61,953 nt of DNA from Steroidobacter agaridevorans (lineage in GTDB: Bacteria > Pseudomonadota > Gammaproteobacteria > Steroidobacterales > Steroidobacteraceae): NCBI RefSeq assembly GCF_009932555.1, contig NZ_BLJO01000003.1:815747-877699 (forward strand). The letters run 5' to 3'. Numbering within the stretch: position 1 is the stretch's first letter; every line of letters starts with the position of its first letter. The position numbers were made by a program, and so were the translations under genes. Positions 17,535 to 26,654 of this stretch are shown here, in pieces. The notes beneath the pieces are model-generated. The model worked only from the letters and a program-made list of their open reading frames with translations. It ran no database searches and was not told the origin of the DNA.

Positions 17535-20165
17535 CGTCTTGATCTCCGGCAGGCACGAGCCGCAGTTCGTGCCTGCTTTCAATTTCACGCCCACGTCCTG
17601 CGGCGTCTTCCATTGATTCTGGGCGATGGCCTTGCATAGCGTGTTCCGCCCCACGCCAAAACATGAGCACACCATCGGGCCCGGGTCTTCCGACGCCCCC
17701 GTCGGGCCGCCGTTGAGCAGCGACGCCCGATCCGCATTGCCGATGCGTTTCTTCGCAAACAGATTGGATAGCCAGGTGCGCGAGGGCAGGTCGGTGCGCG
17801 GCGAAATGAATACACAGCCTTCGATGCGCTCGTCGACTAACAGCGCGCCTCGATACAGGCCGCACGCGGGATCCGAGAACTCCACCCAGTCCGCGTCCGC
17901 ATGATTCACTTGCAATGCCTGGTGCGCCCACTCGACGCTGGGCGGGCGGCCGCGTCCAGCAATCTCATATCGCATGAACTGCACGCCTTGGATGGCCGTC
18001 CACCACGTCGCATCCAACGTTGCGAGTGGCGTGCGCGTCAGGATGAATCCATGCCAGTTGACCGGGAAGGGCATGACGCGCGCCGGCGTGTGCTTGAACT
18101 CCGGCTCGCCGGAGACGGGATCGACGACCGGATTGACCAATGCGCCCACGCGGGCGTCCGAAGCGAAGGCGCCATTCCAATGGATGGGCACGAAGATCGA
18201 GCCACGCGGCATTTCACCGCTGGTCTTTACTCGTGCCACCAGCGCGCCCCATTGCGTTTCGACGCGAGCGAGCTGGCCATCGCTCACTGCTGACAGCAAT
18301 GCATCCTGCGCATGCATGTCGATATACGGCTCGGGCAGATGTGAGCTCAGTTGCGGCGCGCGACCGGTGCGACTCATCGTGTGCCACTGATCGCGGATGC
18401 GACCGGTGTTCAAGATCCACGGAAACTCGGCATCGGCCTTATGCGCCGGCGCTCGGGGCGCGGTCGGCACAAAGCGAGCTCGATGATTGCGACGATAGAA
18501 ACGTCCCGACTCCAGCAAACGCGGCGTGCCGGGATGATTGCGTTCAGGCACGGGCCATTGAATGGGCGCGAGGTCGTCGTACTCAGTTGAAGTGATCTTC
18601 GCCAGACCGCCGATGTCGAAGGCGCGCCCGCCGTCGTTTCCGAACGTGGATAGCGCGGCGTGCTCGAGGAAGATCTCGTGCGCGTTGTCGTAGTTGAAAC
18701 CGTCGTCAAAGCCCATGCGTCGCGCGACTTCGCACATCAACCACCAGTCCGGCCGCGCTTCGCCGCTCAGCGGCTGGAACGCTCGCTGCCGTGAGATGCG
18801 GCGTTCCGAATTGGTGACGGTGCCATCCTTTTCGCCCCAGCCAGCGGCCGGCAGCAACACGTGCGCGAGAGCATTGGTGTCGGTGCCCGAGAAACAATCG
18901 GAAACCACGACGAGCTCGCAGCGTCGCAGCGCCTCTTTGACCTTATCCGCGTCGGGCAGGCTCACGACCGGATTGGTCGCCATGATCCACACGGCCTTTA
19001 CCTTGCCTGCGTGAATGGCGTCGAAGAGATCGACCGCTTTGAGTCCACCGCGCTCAGCGATGCGCGGGCTGCGCCAGAACGTCTGCACCAGCTCGCGATG
19101 GCTTGCGTCTTCGATATCCATATGGGCGGCCAGCATGTTGGCGAGGCCGCCGACTTCACGACCGCCCATGGCGTTGGGCTGGCCGGTGATGGAGAAGGGG
19201 CCGGCGCCGGGCTGGCCGATCCGGCCTGTGAGCAAATGACAATTGATGATGCTGTTGACCTTGTCCGTGCCCGCGGACGACTGGTTCACGCCCATTGAGA
19301 ACGCCGTGATCACGCGCGGGTGGTCGGCGAACATCCGATAGAACCGAAGCAGCCGCTCAGTGTCGATGCCGCAGGCCGAGGCAACCTGTTTCAAGTCGCC
19401 AGCGGAATCCCGGGCGATGCGCAGCGCTTCATCGAATCCTTCCGTATGGCTCGCGACGAAGTCGTTCGCGATGTGGCCGTGCTCGTGCAGATACGCGAGC
19501 AGTCCGTTGAACAACCAGACATCGCTGCCGCTGCGCACCGGGAGATGCAAATCGGCGATCTCGCAGGTCATGGTCCGCCGCGGATCGACGACCACGATTT
19601 TCATTTCCGGCCGCTGCTGTTTGGCTTGAGCGATGCGCTGGAACAGCACCGGATGACACCAGGCTGTGTTCGAGCCGACGAGCACGATCAGATCCGCGAG
19701 TTCCAGATCCTCGTAGCACACCGGCACGACGTCCTCGCCAAAGGCGCGCTTGTGGCCGGCGACCGCCGAGGACATGCACAACCGGGAGTTGGTATCGATA
19801 TTCGCCGTGCCGATGAAGCCTTTCATCAGCTTGTTGGCGACGTAGTAGTCCTCGGTCAGCAACTGACCCGAGACGTACAGCGCGACGGCATCAGGCCCAT
19901 GCTCGGCGATGATGCGCTTGAATCCGGCAGCCACGTGGCTCAGCGCGGCGTCCATGCTCACGCGCTGGCCGTTGATTTCCGGATGGAGCAGGCGGCCGTC
20001 GGTTCCCAGCGTTTGGCCTAGTGCCGATCCTTTGGAACAGAGTCTTCCGTAGTTGGAGGGATGCGCCGTATCGCCGCTGATCTTGATCGTGCCGCGGTCG
20101 GTGTCGGCTTGCGCAATCACGCCACAGCCGACACCGCAATAGGGGCACGTCGTCCTGATGTTCAC
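17511..20165 (-). CDS. nasA: Assimilatory nitrate reductase catalytic subunit
   Basis: A cytoplasmic molybdenum bis-MGD enzyme that reduces nitrate to nitrite for nitrogen assimilation. The 884-residue protein has the N-terminal [4Fe-4S] motif Cys7-x2-Cys10-x3-Cys14-x28-Cys43, the large molybdopterin oxidoreductase domain, a molydopterin dinucleotide-binding domain in the last third, and a BFD-type [2Fe-2S] domain at the C-terminus (MVCSCFGVG to CGSCLPEI, about 826-873), as in Klebsiella NasA. No export signal is present. It overlaps the upstream reductase gene by four bases and is third in the nirB operon. Confidence 0.95.
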   Translation of the reverse strand: MNIRTTCPYCGVGCGVIAQADTDRGTIKISGDTAHPSNYGRLCSKGSALGQTLGTDGRLLHPEINGQRVSMDAALSHVAAGFKRIIAEHGPDAVALYVSGQLLTEDYYVANKLMKGFIGTANIDTNSRLCMSSAVAGHKRAFGEDVVPVCYEDLELADLIVLVGSNTAWCHPVLFQRIAQAKQQRPEMKIVVVDPRRTMTCEIADLHLPVRSGSDVWLFNGLLAYLHEHGHIANDFVASHTEGFDEALRIARDSAGDLKQVASACGIDTERLLRFYRMFADHPRVITAFSMGVNQSSAGTDKVNSIINCHLLTGRIGQPGAGPFSITGQPNAMGGREVGGLANMLAAHMDIEDASHRELVQTFWRSPRIAERGGLKAVDLFDAIHAGKVKAVWIMATNPVVSLPDADKVKEALRRCELVVVSDCFSGTDTNALAHVLLPAAGWGEKDGTVTNSERRISRQRAFQPLSGEARPDWWLMCEVARRMGFDDGFNYDNAHEIFLEHAALSTFGNDGGRAFDIGGLAKITSTEYDDLAPIQWPVPERNHPGTPRLLESGRFYRRNHRARFVPTAPRAPAHKADAEFPWILNTGRIRDQWHTMSRTGRAPQLSSHLPEPYIDMHAQDALLSAVSDGQLARVETQWGALVARVKTSGEMPRGSIFVPIHWNGAFASDARVGALVNPVVDPVSGEPEFKHTPARVMPFPVNWHGFILTRTPLATLDATWWTAIQGVQFMRYEIAGRGRPPSVEWAHQALQVNHADADWVEFSDPACGLYRGALLVDERIEGCVFISPRTDLPSRTWLSNLFAKKRIGNADRASLLNGGPTGASEDPGPMVCSCFGVGRNTLCKAIAQNQWKTPQDVGVKLKAGTNCGSCLPEIKTLLKQSLG

Positions 20166-21718
20166 TGTCGTCTGGCTACCGCTTCGCCGAATATCAATTT
20201 GTCGCGCAAGGCGCCCACATCGCGGCCTTCATTCATCAGCTCGCAATACCAGGCGCCATCGCGAGTGTCGCCGTACAACACCGCGCCGCGCACCTTGTTG
20301 TCCTCGAGCACGATGCGCTTATAGATGCCGCGCTTCGCGTCCCGCAGCACCAGTGCCTCGCTGCCCGGACCGCCGAGGAAATCGCCGGCGGAGAACAGAT
20401 CGATGCCCGTGACTTTGAGATGCGTGGACAGCATCGATCCACGGTAGCGGCCGACGCCATGCTCGGACAGATGGGTCGCACAGACGCTCGCCTGCTCATA
20501 GAGCGGAGCGACCAGGCCATACGTGTTGTTTCTGTGCTGGACGCACTCGCCGACGGCGTACACGCACGGATCGAACGTTTGCATCGTATCGTTGACCAGC
20601 ACGCCGCGGTCGCATCGCAGGCCGGCGGCGCGAGCGAGGTCCGTATTGGGTCGAATGCCGGCGGCCATGACGACCAGATCCGCCTCGATGATGGTCTCGT
20701 CCGCGAACTGAACGCCGCGGACTCGATCGGTGCCCAGGATGGCCGTGGTCTTCGCCGGCATGTGGAACTGCAACCCGCGCTTCTCGAGCGATTGTTTCAA
20801 GAGCTGCGCGGCGACAGGATCGAGCTGCCGTTCCATCAATGTTTCCAGCAAGTGCACGACGGTGACTTGCATGCCTTGTTTCAAAAGAGCATTGGCTGCC
20901 TCTAAGCCCAACAATCCGCCGCCAATGACAACTGCCTTCTTATGCGTGCGTGCGGCTTCGAGCATCGTGTTTACGTCCTGCAGATCGCGGAACGTCACGA
21001 CGCCTGGCAGGTCCTTGCCCGGGACAGGCAGGATGATGGGATTGGAGCCGGTCGCGATCAGCAGCCGATCGTACTCGGCTTCGGTGCCGTTCTGTGAGCG
21101 GACACGACGGCGAATCCGATCGATCGCGACGGCCGGATCGCCCAGGTGCAAGGTGACGCCATTGTCCCGATACCACTCGATCGGGTTCAGCACGATGTCG
21201 TCGAACTGCTTCTCGCCCGCCAGCATGGGCGAGAGCAGGATGCGGTTGTAGTTTGGCACGGGCTCGGCGCCGAACACGGTGATGTCGTAAGGCTGACCTG
21301 AAATGCCGAGCAGCTCTTCGACCACCTTCATGCCGGCCATGCCGTTGCCGACGACGACCAGCTTGCGACGACTGGTCTTGCGCAGAGGCTGGCTCTTGAT
21401 CCAGATCTTGCCGTCGGTGACTCGCGTCGGCCACGCGCGCACCGAGTAATCCGCGTCTTCGACGCAGCGGCCGGTCGCCAGGTTGAAATGATGTTTGTAA
21501 ACCGGGGAGGCGACGACGGGCTCGCCGTTCAGATCGCCGACCAGGCCGCGCGAGAGTACGTTGGCTTCACTGTGCGGATCGTAGTTGTCGAGCGCGTAGA
21601 TCGCGTCGCCGACCCGGAAGATGGCGATCTGCCGTCCGTCGATCAGGGCGGCGACGCCGCTGTCCGGCAGCAGGTCGTCGAACGAGCAGGCGCTGCTCCA
21701 GGTGTGAGTGTGCTTCAT
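20162..21718 (-). CDS. NirD-like domain fused to FAD/NAD reductase (NasB-like)
   Basis: 518 residues. Residues 1-110 match the nitrite reductase small subunit NirD (DNYDPHSEANVLSRGLVGD, ASPVYKHHFNL); like NirD, the domain lacks the Cys/His ligands of true Rieske proteins. Residues from about 118 form a pyridine nucleotide-disulphide oxidoreductase unit, with an FAD dinucleotide fold VVVGNGMAGM and an NAD fold VVIGGGLLGLEAANALL. The second half resembles the N-terminal reductase of NirB but has no siroheme or BFD domain. It probably supplies electrons to NasA, NirB or both, and may also serve as NirD since no separate nirD is present. It overlaps nirB and nasA by four bases each. Confidence 0.88.
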   Translation of the reverse strand: MKHTHTWSSACSFDDLLPDSGVAALIDGRQIAIFRVGDAIYALDNYDPHSEANVLSRGLVGDLNGEPVVASPVYKHHFNLATGRCVEDADYSVRAWPTRVTDGKIWIKSQPLRKTSRRKLVVVGNGMAGMKVVEELLGISGQPYDITVFGAEPVPNYNRILLSPMLAGEKQFDDIVLNPIEWYRDNGVTLHLGDPAVAIDRIRRRVRSQNGTEAEYDRLLIATGSNPIILPVPGKDLPGVVTFRDLQDVNTMLEAARTHKKAVVIGGGLLGLEAANALLKQGMQVTVVHLLETLMERQLDPVAAQLLKQSLEKRGLQFHMPAKTTAILGTDRVRGVQFADETIIEADLVVMAAGIRPNTDLARAAGLRCDRGVLVNDTMQTFDPCVYAVGECVQHRNNTYGLVAPLYEQASVCATHLSEHGVGRYRGSMLSTHLKVTGIDLFSAGDFLGGPGSEALVLRDAKRGIYKRIVLEDNKVRGAVLYGDTRDGAWYCELMNEGRDVGALRDKLIFGEAVARRQ

Positions 21719-24249
21719 ACAGCCTCACGCTGGCGCTGGGCGCGCTCTTCGTTGGTAGCAGGGCGGATCTGTCCGCGCTCCTGCACGAACACGACGTTGT
21801 CGTCGCTGCGGTCGCTGTTCACGAAATGACGGAATCGTTTCAAGGTCTGCGGATCCTCCACGGCCTTCTTCCATTCACATTCATAAGTGTTGACGATGCG
21901 CGCCATGTCGGCTTCCAGCTCGGCGGCGATGCCGAGCTTGTCTTCGATGACGACCTGCTTGAGATAGTCGAGACCGCCTTCGAGGTTGTCCAGCCACACC
22001 GACGTGCGCTGCAGGCGGTCGGCGGTGCGGATGTAGAACATCAGGAAGCGATCGATGTACCGGATCAGCGTTTCGCGATCGAGATCGCCGGCGAGCAGGT
22101 CGGCATGACGGGGCTTCATGCCGCCGTTGCCGCACACATACAGATTCCAACCCTTTTCGGTCGCGATGATGCCGACGTCTTTGCTCTGCGCCTCGGCGCA
22201 TTCACGCGTGCAGCCGGAGACTGCGAACTTGAGCTTGTGAGGGGAGCGCAGGCCCTTGTAGCGATTCTCGATGTCGATGGCGTAGCCGACGCTGTCCTGC
22301 ACGCCGTAGCGGCACCAGGTCGAACCAACGCACGATTTCACGGTACGCACCGACTTGCCGTAAGCGTGACCGGACTCGAAGCCCGCGTCGATCAGTTCGC
22401 GCCAGATCAACGGCAGCTCGTGGACCTGCGCACCGAACAGATCGATGCGCTGGCCGCCCGTGATCTTGGTGTACAAACCATACTTCTTCGCCACCTCGCC
22501 GATGACGATGAGCTTCTCCGGTGTGATCTCACCGCCGGCGATGCGCGGGACGACGGAGTAGGTGCCGTCCTTCTGCATGTTGGCGAGGTAGTAGTCGTTC
22601 GTGTCCTGGAGCGTGGCCTTGTCGCGCTTCAGCACGAACTCGTTCCAGCACGATGCCAGGATGGACGCGACGGTGGGCTTGCAGATGTCGCAGCCCATGC
22701 CGCGGCCGTGCTTCTTCAGCACTTCATCGAACGATGTGAGCTGGCCGACGCGCACCAGGTGGAACAGCTGCTGACGCGAGTATCGGAAGTGTTCGCAAAG
22801 GTTGTTGTTGACCGCGACGCCGCGGCTCGCGAGCTCCGCTTTCAGAACCTGCGTGACCAGCGCCGCGCAGCCACCGCAGGAGGTCGCGGCCTTGGTGCAC
22901 GACTTCAACGCGCCAATGGTTGTAGCGCCGGCCTCGATGGCGGAGCAGATCGCGCCCTTGCTGACGTTGTTGCATGAACAGATCTGCGCGGTCGCGGGCA
23001 GCCCGGCGACGCCGGCCTTCTTCGGCTGCTCGGAGCCGCCGAAGTTGGGCACGATCAATTCTTCAGGACTCGCCGGCAGCGCTGTGCCTTCGAGCATCAT
23101 GTTCAGCAGAACGCCGTAATCGTCCGCGTCGCCGATGAGGATGCCGCCGAGCAGCCGCGTGCCGTCCTCGTTCACGACCAGCTTCTTATAAACCTGCTTG
23201 CGCTCGTCGACGAAAGCGTATGCGCGCGCGCCGGGGCTTGAGCAGTGCGGATCGCCGAGTGAGGCTACGTCGACTCCCATGAGCTTGAGCTTCGTGCTCA
23301 TATCCGCGCCGGTGAACGCGGGCTCGGCAGTCTCCTGCAAGCGGGACGCGCAGACGTTGGCCATCTGGTAACCAGGAGCGACCAGGCCGAACAACTGGCC
23401 GTTCCAGAGGGCGCACTCGCCGATCGCGAAGATGTCCGGATCGGACGTGCGGCAATCGTGGTCGATGACGATACCGCCGCGAGCGCCGATGTTCAGGCCG
23501 CAGGCACGGGCGAGCTCATCGCGCGGCCGGATGCCGGCGGAGAACACCACGACATCCGCTTCGAGCGAGCTGCCATCGGCGAAGTTCAAGCGATGCTTGC
23601 ATTGCTCGCCGTCGACGATTTCAGTCGTGCTCTTGCCGGTGTGAATGCCGACATCCATCTCGGTGATCTTCTGTCGCAACACGCGACCGCCGACATCGTC
23701 GACCTGAACGGCCATCAAGCGCGGCGCGAATTCCACGACATGGGTCTTCAAGCCAAGATCGCGCAGCGCCTTGGCCGCTTCGAGGCCGAGCAGACCGCCG
23801 CCGATGACCACGCCGACTTTGCTCTGCGTCGCCGCCGAGCGGATCGCTTCGAGATCTTCGATCGTGCGATAGACGAAGCAGTTCGGCCGCTCGCGGCCAG
23901 GAATGGGCGGTACGAAAGGATACGAGCCTGTCGCCAGCACCAGCTGATCGTAAGGAAGGGTCCGGCCTTGCGACGTGCGCACGCATCGAGCTTCGCGATC
24001 GATGCCGAGGGCCTTGTCATTCAGATGCAACGCGATGTCGTTGCGCTCGAAGAAGTCTTCGCCGACTAGCGACAGGTCGGCGGCGGTCTTGCCGCTGAAG
24101 AAGCTCGTGAGTTGCACACGATCGTAGGCAGCACGCGGCTCCTCGCAGAGCACGGTGATTTCATGCGACGGGGTTTCGGCCGCGAGCCGCTCGAGCAGAC
24201 GTTGCCCGACCATGCCATTGCCAATGACGACCAGCTTTTTAACAGACAT
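21715..24249 (-). CDS. nirB: Assimilatory nitrite reductase large subunit
   Basis: An 844-residue NAD(P)H-dependent siroheme enzyme that reduces nitrite to ammonium. The N-terminal FAD (VVIGNGMVGQ) and NAD (VVIGGGLLGLEAA) folds are followed by a BFD [2Fe-2S] domain (CSCNNVSKG to SCGGC) and two nitrite/sulfite reductase half-domains. The siroheme-[4Fe-4S] ligands appear as CVGSTWC and SGCTREC near residues 640-685. The start at 24249 was chosen because MSVKKLVVIGNG begins the domain; the longer frame to 24333 extends into the leader. It is first in the nirB-(nirD-FAD)-nasA operon, preceded by a sigma-54-like promoter. Confidence 0.95.
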   Translation of the reverse strand: MSVKKLVVIGNGMVGQRLLERLAAETPSHEITVLCEEPRAAYDRVQLTSFFSGKTAADLSLVGEDFFERNDIALHLNDKALGIDREARCVRTSQGRTLPYDQLVLATGSYPFVPPIPGRERPNCFVYRTIEDLEAIRSAATQSKVGVVIGGGLLGLEAAKALRDLGLKTHVVEFAPRLMAVQVDDVGGRVLRQKITEMDVGIHTGKSTTEIVDGEQCKHRLNFADGSSLEADVVVFSAGIRPRDELARACGLNIGARGGIVIDHDCRTSDPDIFAIGECALWNGQLFGLVAPGYQMANVCASRLQETAEPAFTGADMSTKLKLMGVDVASLGDPHCSSPGARAYAFVDERKQVYKKLVVNEDGTRLLGGILIGDADDYGVLLNMMLEGTALPASPEELIVPNFGGSEQPKKAGVAGLPATAQICSCNNVSKGAICSAIEAGATTIGALKSCTKAATSCGGCAALVTQVLKAELASRGVAVNNNLCEHFRYSRQQLFHLVRVGQLTSFDEVLKKHGRGMGCDICKPTVASILASCWNEFVLKRDKATLQDTNDYYLANMQKDGTYSVVPRIAGGEITPEKLIVIGEVAKKYGLYTKITGGQRIDLFGAQVHELPLIWRELIDAGFESGHAYGKSVRTVKSCVGSTWCRYGVQDSVGYAIDIENRYKGLRSPHKLKFAVSGCTRECAEAQSKDVGIIATEKGWNLYVCGNGGMKPRHADLLAGDLDRETLIRYIDRFLMFYIRTADRLQRTSVWLDNLEGGLDYLKQVVIEDKLGIAAELEADMARIVNTYECEWKKAVEDPQTLKRFRHFVNSDRSDDNVVFVQERGQIRPATNEERAQRQREAV

Positions 24250-24405
24250 CTTGCACCCATGAGTGAGGCCCGCGGACAGGCACAGCTCGTTCGAAGAAGG
24301 GTGGTTGGGACAGCGAACTGCGACAGGCCGCACAAAGCGGAGGTTGATTACCGGCAGTCACTGGTGCTGCGCCCATCATTGGAGCAGCCAAGATGGGCTG
24401 GATGT

Positions 24406-24421
24406 TGCAAACGCTATGCCA
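24406..24421 (-). promoter_or_regulatory. Sigma-54-type promoter of the nirB operon
   Basis: On the minus strand TGGCAT, five bases, TTGCA differs from the -24/-12 consensus TGGCAC-N5-TTGCA at one position. It would start transcription near 24395 and give a leader of about 146 bases. I found no intrinsic terminator in that leader. Confidence 0.6.
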
Positions 24422-24504
24422 CGAGGCTGCGGCCGCAATGGACTGCGTTTCGTGCCTCGGTGGACACGGGTTTGCGCAGATGTGGTGCGTGCGCCGCGCA
24501 GGTC

Positions 24505-24520
24505 GCACTTAAAGTGGTGC
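24505..24520. promoter_or_regulatory. Possible NtrC-like activator site between nirB and nasT
   Basis: GCACTTAAAGTGGTGC contains the perfect palindrome CACTTAAAGTG and resembles an NtrC site (GCAC-N7-GTGC) with one extra base in the spacer. It lies between two oppositely facing sigma-54-like promoters and could serve both. The match is imperfect. Confidence 0.35.
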
Positions 24521-24561
24521 GAATTGCGCCGCGCCTCCTCGTAGTGCAAGGGCCGCCCGAG

Positions 24562-24577
24562 TGGCACAGGCATTGCA
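24562..24577 (+). promoter_or_regulatory. Sigma-54-type promoter of nasTS
   Basis: TGGCAC (24562-24567), five bases, TTGCA (24573-24577) is a full match to the -24/-12 consensus. Transcription should begin near 24588, about four bases before the nasT ATG at 24592, implying a leaderless message from this promoter. Confidence 0.65.
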
Positions 24578-24591
24578 CTCCCAATGATTCG

Positions 24592-25197
24592 ATGCCCGAA
24601 GCCAGGCCCAAAACCGAGCCCTCTCTGCGCGTGCTGATCGTCGATCAGAACGTCATGCGTGCCAGCATTCTCGAAGAAGGCTTGCGGGAGGCGGGCTATC
24701 TCAACGTGACGGTGCTGCGTGAGATGCACAACCTCCTGCGCCGGATCGTCGACATCGATCCGGAAGTCATCGTCATCGATCTCGAGAATCCCAACCGCGA
24801 CGTGCTGGAACAGATGTTCCAGGTCTCGCGCGTGGTGCGACGGCCCATCGCCATGTTCGTCGACCGCTCCGACACGGACATGATCGAGGCGGCCGTCGAT
24901 GCCGGCGTCGGCTCTTATGTCGTCGACGGTTTGAAGAAGGAGCGCGTGAAGGCGGTGCTCGACATGGCGATCAGTCGTTTCCATGCCTTCAACAAGCTGC
25001 GCGAAGAGCTCGATAGCGCACGCCAGGCGCTGGATGAGCGCAAGATCGTGGATCGGGCCAAAGGCATTCTGATGAAGCAGCGAGGCATGAGCGAGGAGGC
25101 GGCTTATGCGCTGCTGCGTAAAGCGGCGATGAACGAGAACCGCCGGATCAGCGAGGTGGCGCAAAGCGTCGTGACTGCGTCGAGTCTGTTGAAATGA
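24592..25197 (+). CDS. nasT: NasT, ANTAR-domain antitermination regulator
   Basis: 201 residues. A receiver-like domain (LRVLIVDQN with Asp18; Asp63 in VIVIDLENP at the phosphoacceptor position) is followed by a C-terminal ANTAR RNA-binding domain at about 140-201 (DERKIVDRAKGILMKQRGMSEEAAYALLRK). In Azotobacter and Paracoccus, NasT binds the leader RNA of nitrate-assimilation operons and prevents termination; NasS holds it inactive until nitrate binds NasS. Here nasT overlaps nasS by four bases, and a terminator-bearing leader lies ahead of nrtA. The start at 24592 is the first ATG before the receiver domain. Confidence 0.92.
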   Translation: MPEARPKTEPSLRVLIVDQNVMRASILEEGLREAGYLNVTVLREMHNLLRRIVDIDPEVIVIDLENPNRDVLEQMFQVSRVVRRPIAMFVDRSDTDMIEAAVDAGVGSYVVDGLKKERVKAVLDMAISRFHAFNKLREELDSARQALDERKIVDRAKGILMKQRGMSEEAAYALLRKAAMNENRRISEVAQSVVTASSLLK

Positions 25198-26354
25198 GTG
25201 ATGTGACCACCGTCGTCGGTTTCATTCCTTTGATGGATTGCGCGCCGCTAGCGGTCGCGGTCGAGAAGGGCTTTGCCGCCGAAGAAGGCCTGGACCTGCG
25301 TCTGGTGCGCGAAACGTCGTGGGCGAATATTCGCGACCGGGTCGTCGTCGGTCATTTCGACGCCGCACACATGCTTGGGCCGATGGCCATCGCGTCGACA
25401 CTCGGGGTCGGGCATCTCAAGGTGCCGATGGCCGCGCCCCTGTCGCTGGGTCTTGGCGGTAATGCGATTACCGTGTCTCTGCGCGTATGGGACCTGATGG
25501 TTTCGGAAGGCGTAACGTTGTCGGCCGGTCCGCGGGTGCTCGGTGAAGCACTCCGCAATGTCGTGCGTGCGCGGGAGCGGGCGAACAAGGCGCCGTTCAC
25601 GTTCGCGATGGTCTATCCGTTCTCCGCACACAATTATGAGCTGCGTTACTGGCTCGCCGCGTCGGGCATCGATCCGGATCGCGATGTGCGGCTGGTGGTG
25701 ATACCGCCGCCGTTGCTCGTCGACGCCATGCGCGAAGGGCAGATCGATGGCTTCTGCGTCGGTGAGCCCTGGAACAGTCTCGCCGTCTCTGTCGGCGTCG
25801 GTTGTATCGCTTTGCCGACAACCGCGATCTGGCCACTGAGTCCGGAGAAGGTGCTGGGCTGCCGGCTCGAGTGGACACAGCGACATCCGGATCGTCTGCA
25901 GGCGCTGGTGCGCTCCTTATATAAGGCCGCGCTCTGGTGTGAGCGCCCCGAGAATCATCTGGAGCTGGCGCGTTTGCTGGCCGAGCCGCGCTTCGTCGGT
26001 GCACCCGCGGAGATTCTGTTGCGTGGCTTGTCGAATCGGCTGTACTTGCAGCGGGGCAGCGAGGCGGAGCACTTATCGGCGTTCTACTTGCCTGCGTCGC
26101 AGGCGGCGACGTTCCCCTGGGTGAGTCACGCGCTGTGGTTCTACTCGCAGATGGTGCGTTGGGGACAGGTTGTTTTCGACCCCGAGCATGTCGCGCAAGT
26201 GCGGGCGACGTATCGGCCCGATCTGTATCGCCTGGCCTTGGGCGAAACAACAAATATTCCCTCGGCGGATACCAAGATCGACGCGCTCTTCGATGCGGTG
26301 CGCTTCGATTCGGACGATCTGCCTGCCTATCTAAAACTGCTCGCCCTTCCTTGA
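25194..26354 (+). CDS. nasS: NasS, cytoplasmic nitrate sensor
   Basis: 386 residues of the CmpA/NrtA substrate-binding fold but without a signal peptide: it starts MSDVTTVVGFIPLMDCAPLAV directly at the first domain strand. Landmarks shared with NrtA include [36 protein letters not shown] and GFCVGEPWNS. NasS is the nitrate/nitrite-responsive partner that sequesters NasT. The gene overlaps nasT by four bases and closely resembles the nrtA product encoded 300 bases downstream, so the two probably arose by duplication with loss of export. Confidence 0.92.
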   Translation: MSDVTTVVGFIPLMDCAPLAVAVEKGFAAEEGLDLRLVRETSWANIRDRVVVGHFDAAHMLGPMAIASTLGVGHLKVPMAAPLSLGLGGNAITVSLRVWDLMVSEGVTLSAGPRVLGEALRNVVRARERANKAPFTFAMVYPFSAHNYELRYWLAASGIDPDRDVRLVVIPPPLLVDAMREGQIDGFCVGEPWNSLAVSVGVGCIALPTTAIWPLSPEKVLGCRLEWTQRHPDRLQALVRSLYKAALWCERPENHLELARLLAEPRFVGAPAEILLRGLSNRLYLQRGSEAEHLSAFYLPASQAATFPWVSHALWFYSQMVRWGQVVFDPEHVAQVRATYRPDLYRLALGETTNIPSADTKIDALFDAVRFDSDDLPAYLKLLALP

Positions 26355-26358
26355 TCGG

Positions 26359-26377
26359 CTGCACGGCCATCGTGCAG
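26359..26377. promoter_or_regulatory. NtrC-like enhancer palindrome upstream of nrtA
   Basis: CTGCAC, seven bases, GTGCAG (26359-26377) contains GCAC-N7-GTGC, the NtrC spacing. It lies about 110 bases upstream of the sigma-54 -24/-12 element, a normal enhancer distance. The same palindrome could also act as a weak terminator for nasS, though no T-run follows. Confidence 0.55.
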
Positions 26378-26482
26378 CTGCAGTGATTGTTTGCTCCGCC
26401 GCGGCCCAATCGCGCCGCATGTTTGTTTGCTCTGCCTTCGCAAGTCGCTGACTTTTCGCGGACATAGCCGCGGCTGTGACGC

Positions 26483-26498
26483 TGGCACGGTCGTTGCA
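26483..26498 (+). promoter_or_regulatory. Consensus sigma-54 promoter of the nrt operon
   Basis: TGGCAC (26483-26488), five bases, TTGCA (26494-26498) fully matches the -24/-12 consensus. The predicted start is near 26509, so the transcript begins just before a pair of hairpins and a terminator. Confidence 0.75.
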
Positions 26499-26508
26499 AC
26501 TCTGAGCA

Positions 26509-26654
26509 ACAACAGGACGACTTGTCGTCTTTATCATCGGCCGGCCCAACAGCGGGCTTGCCAGGCAACGCCGCCGACTCCAATGCATGCCATGCGCGTG
26601 CACTGAAGTCGGCGGCGTTTTTTTTGGCCTGAATCTTTCGGAGTGACCGAGCCC
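26509..26654 (+). promoter_or_regulatory. NasT-responsive leader of the nitrate transport operon
   Basis: The predicted leader carries, in order, hairpin GACG-ACTTGT-CGTC (26516-26529), hairpin GGCCC-AACAGC-GGGCT (26543-26558) and an intrinsic terminator. Two small hairpins with six-base loops followed by a terminator is the architecture of ANTAR-protein targets. Both loops begin with A and have G at position five, whereas the published ANTAR consensus as I recall it has A at one and G at four, so the exact motif is uncertain. nasT is encoded immediately upstream. Confidence 0.6.
26569..26625 (+). terminator. Leader (attenuator) terminator before nrtA
   Basis: An 11-bp stem, CGCCGCCGACT (26569-26579) with AGTCGGCGGCG (26607-26617), is followed by eight T residues (26618-26625). 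An inner stem ATGCATGC/GCGTGCAC extends it. It ends 29 bases before the nrtA ATG, so it must be read through for transporter expression. Confidence 0.9.
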
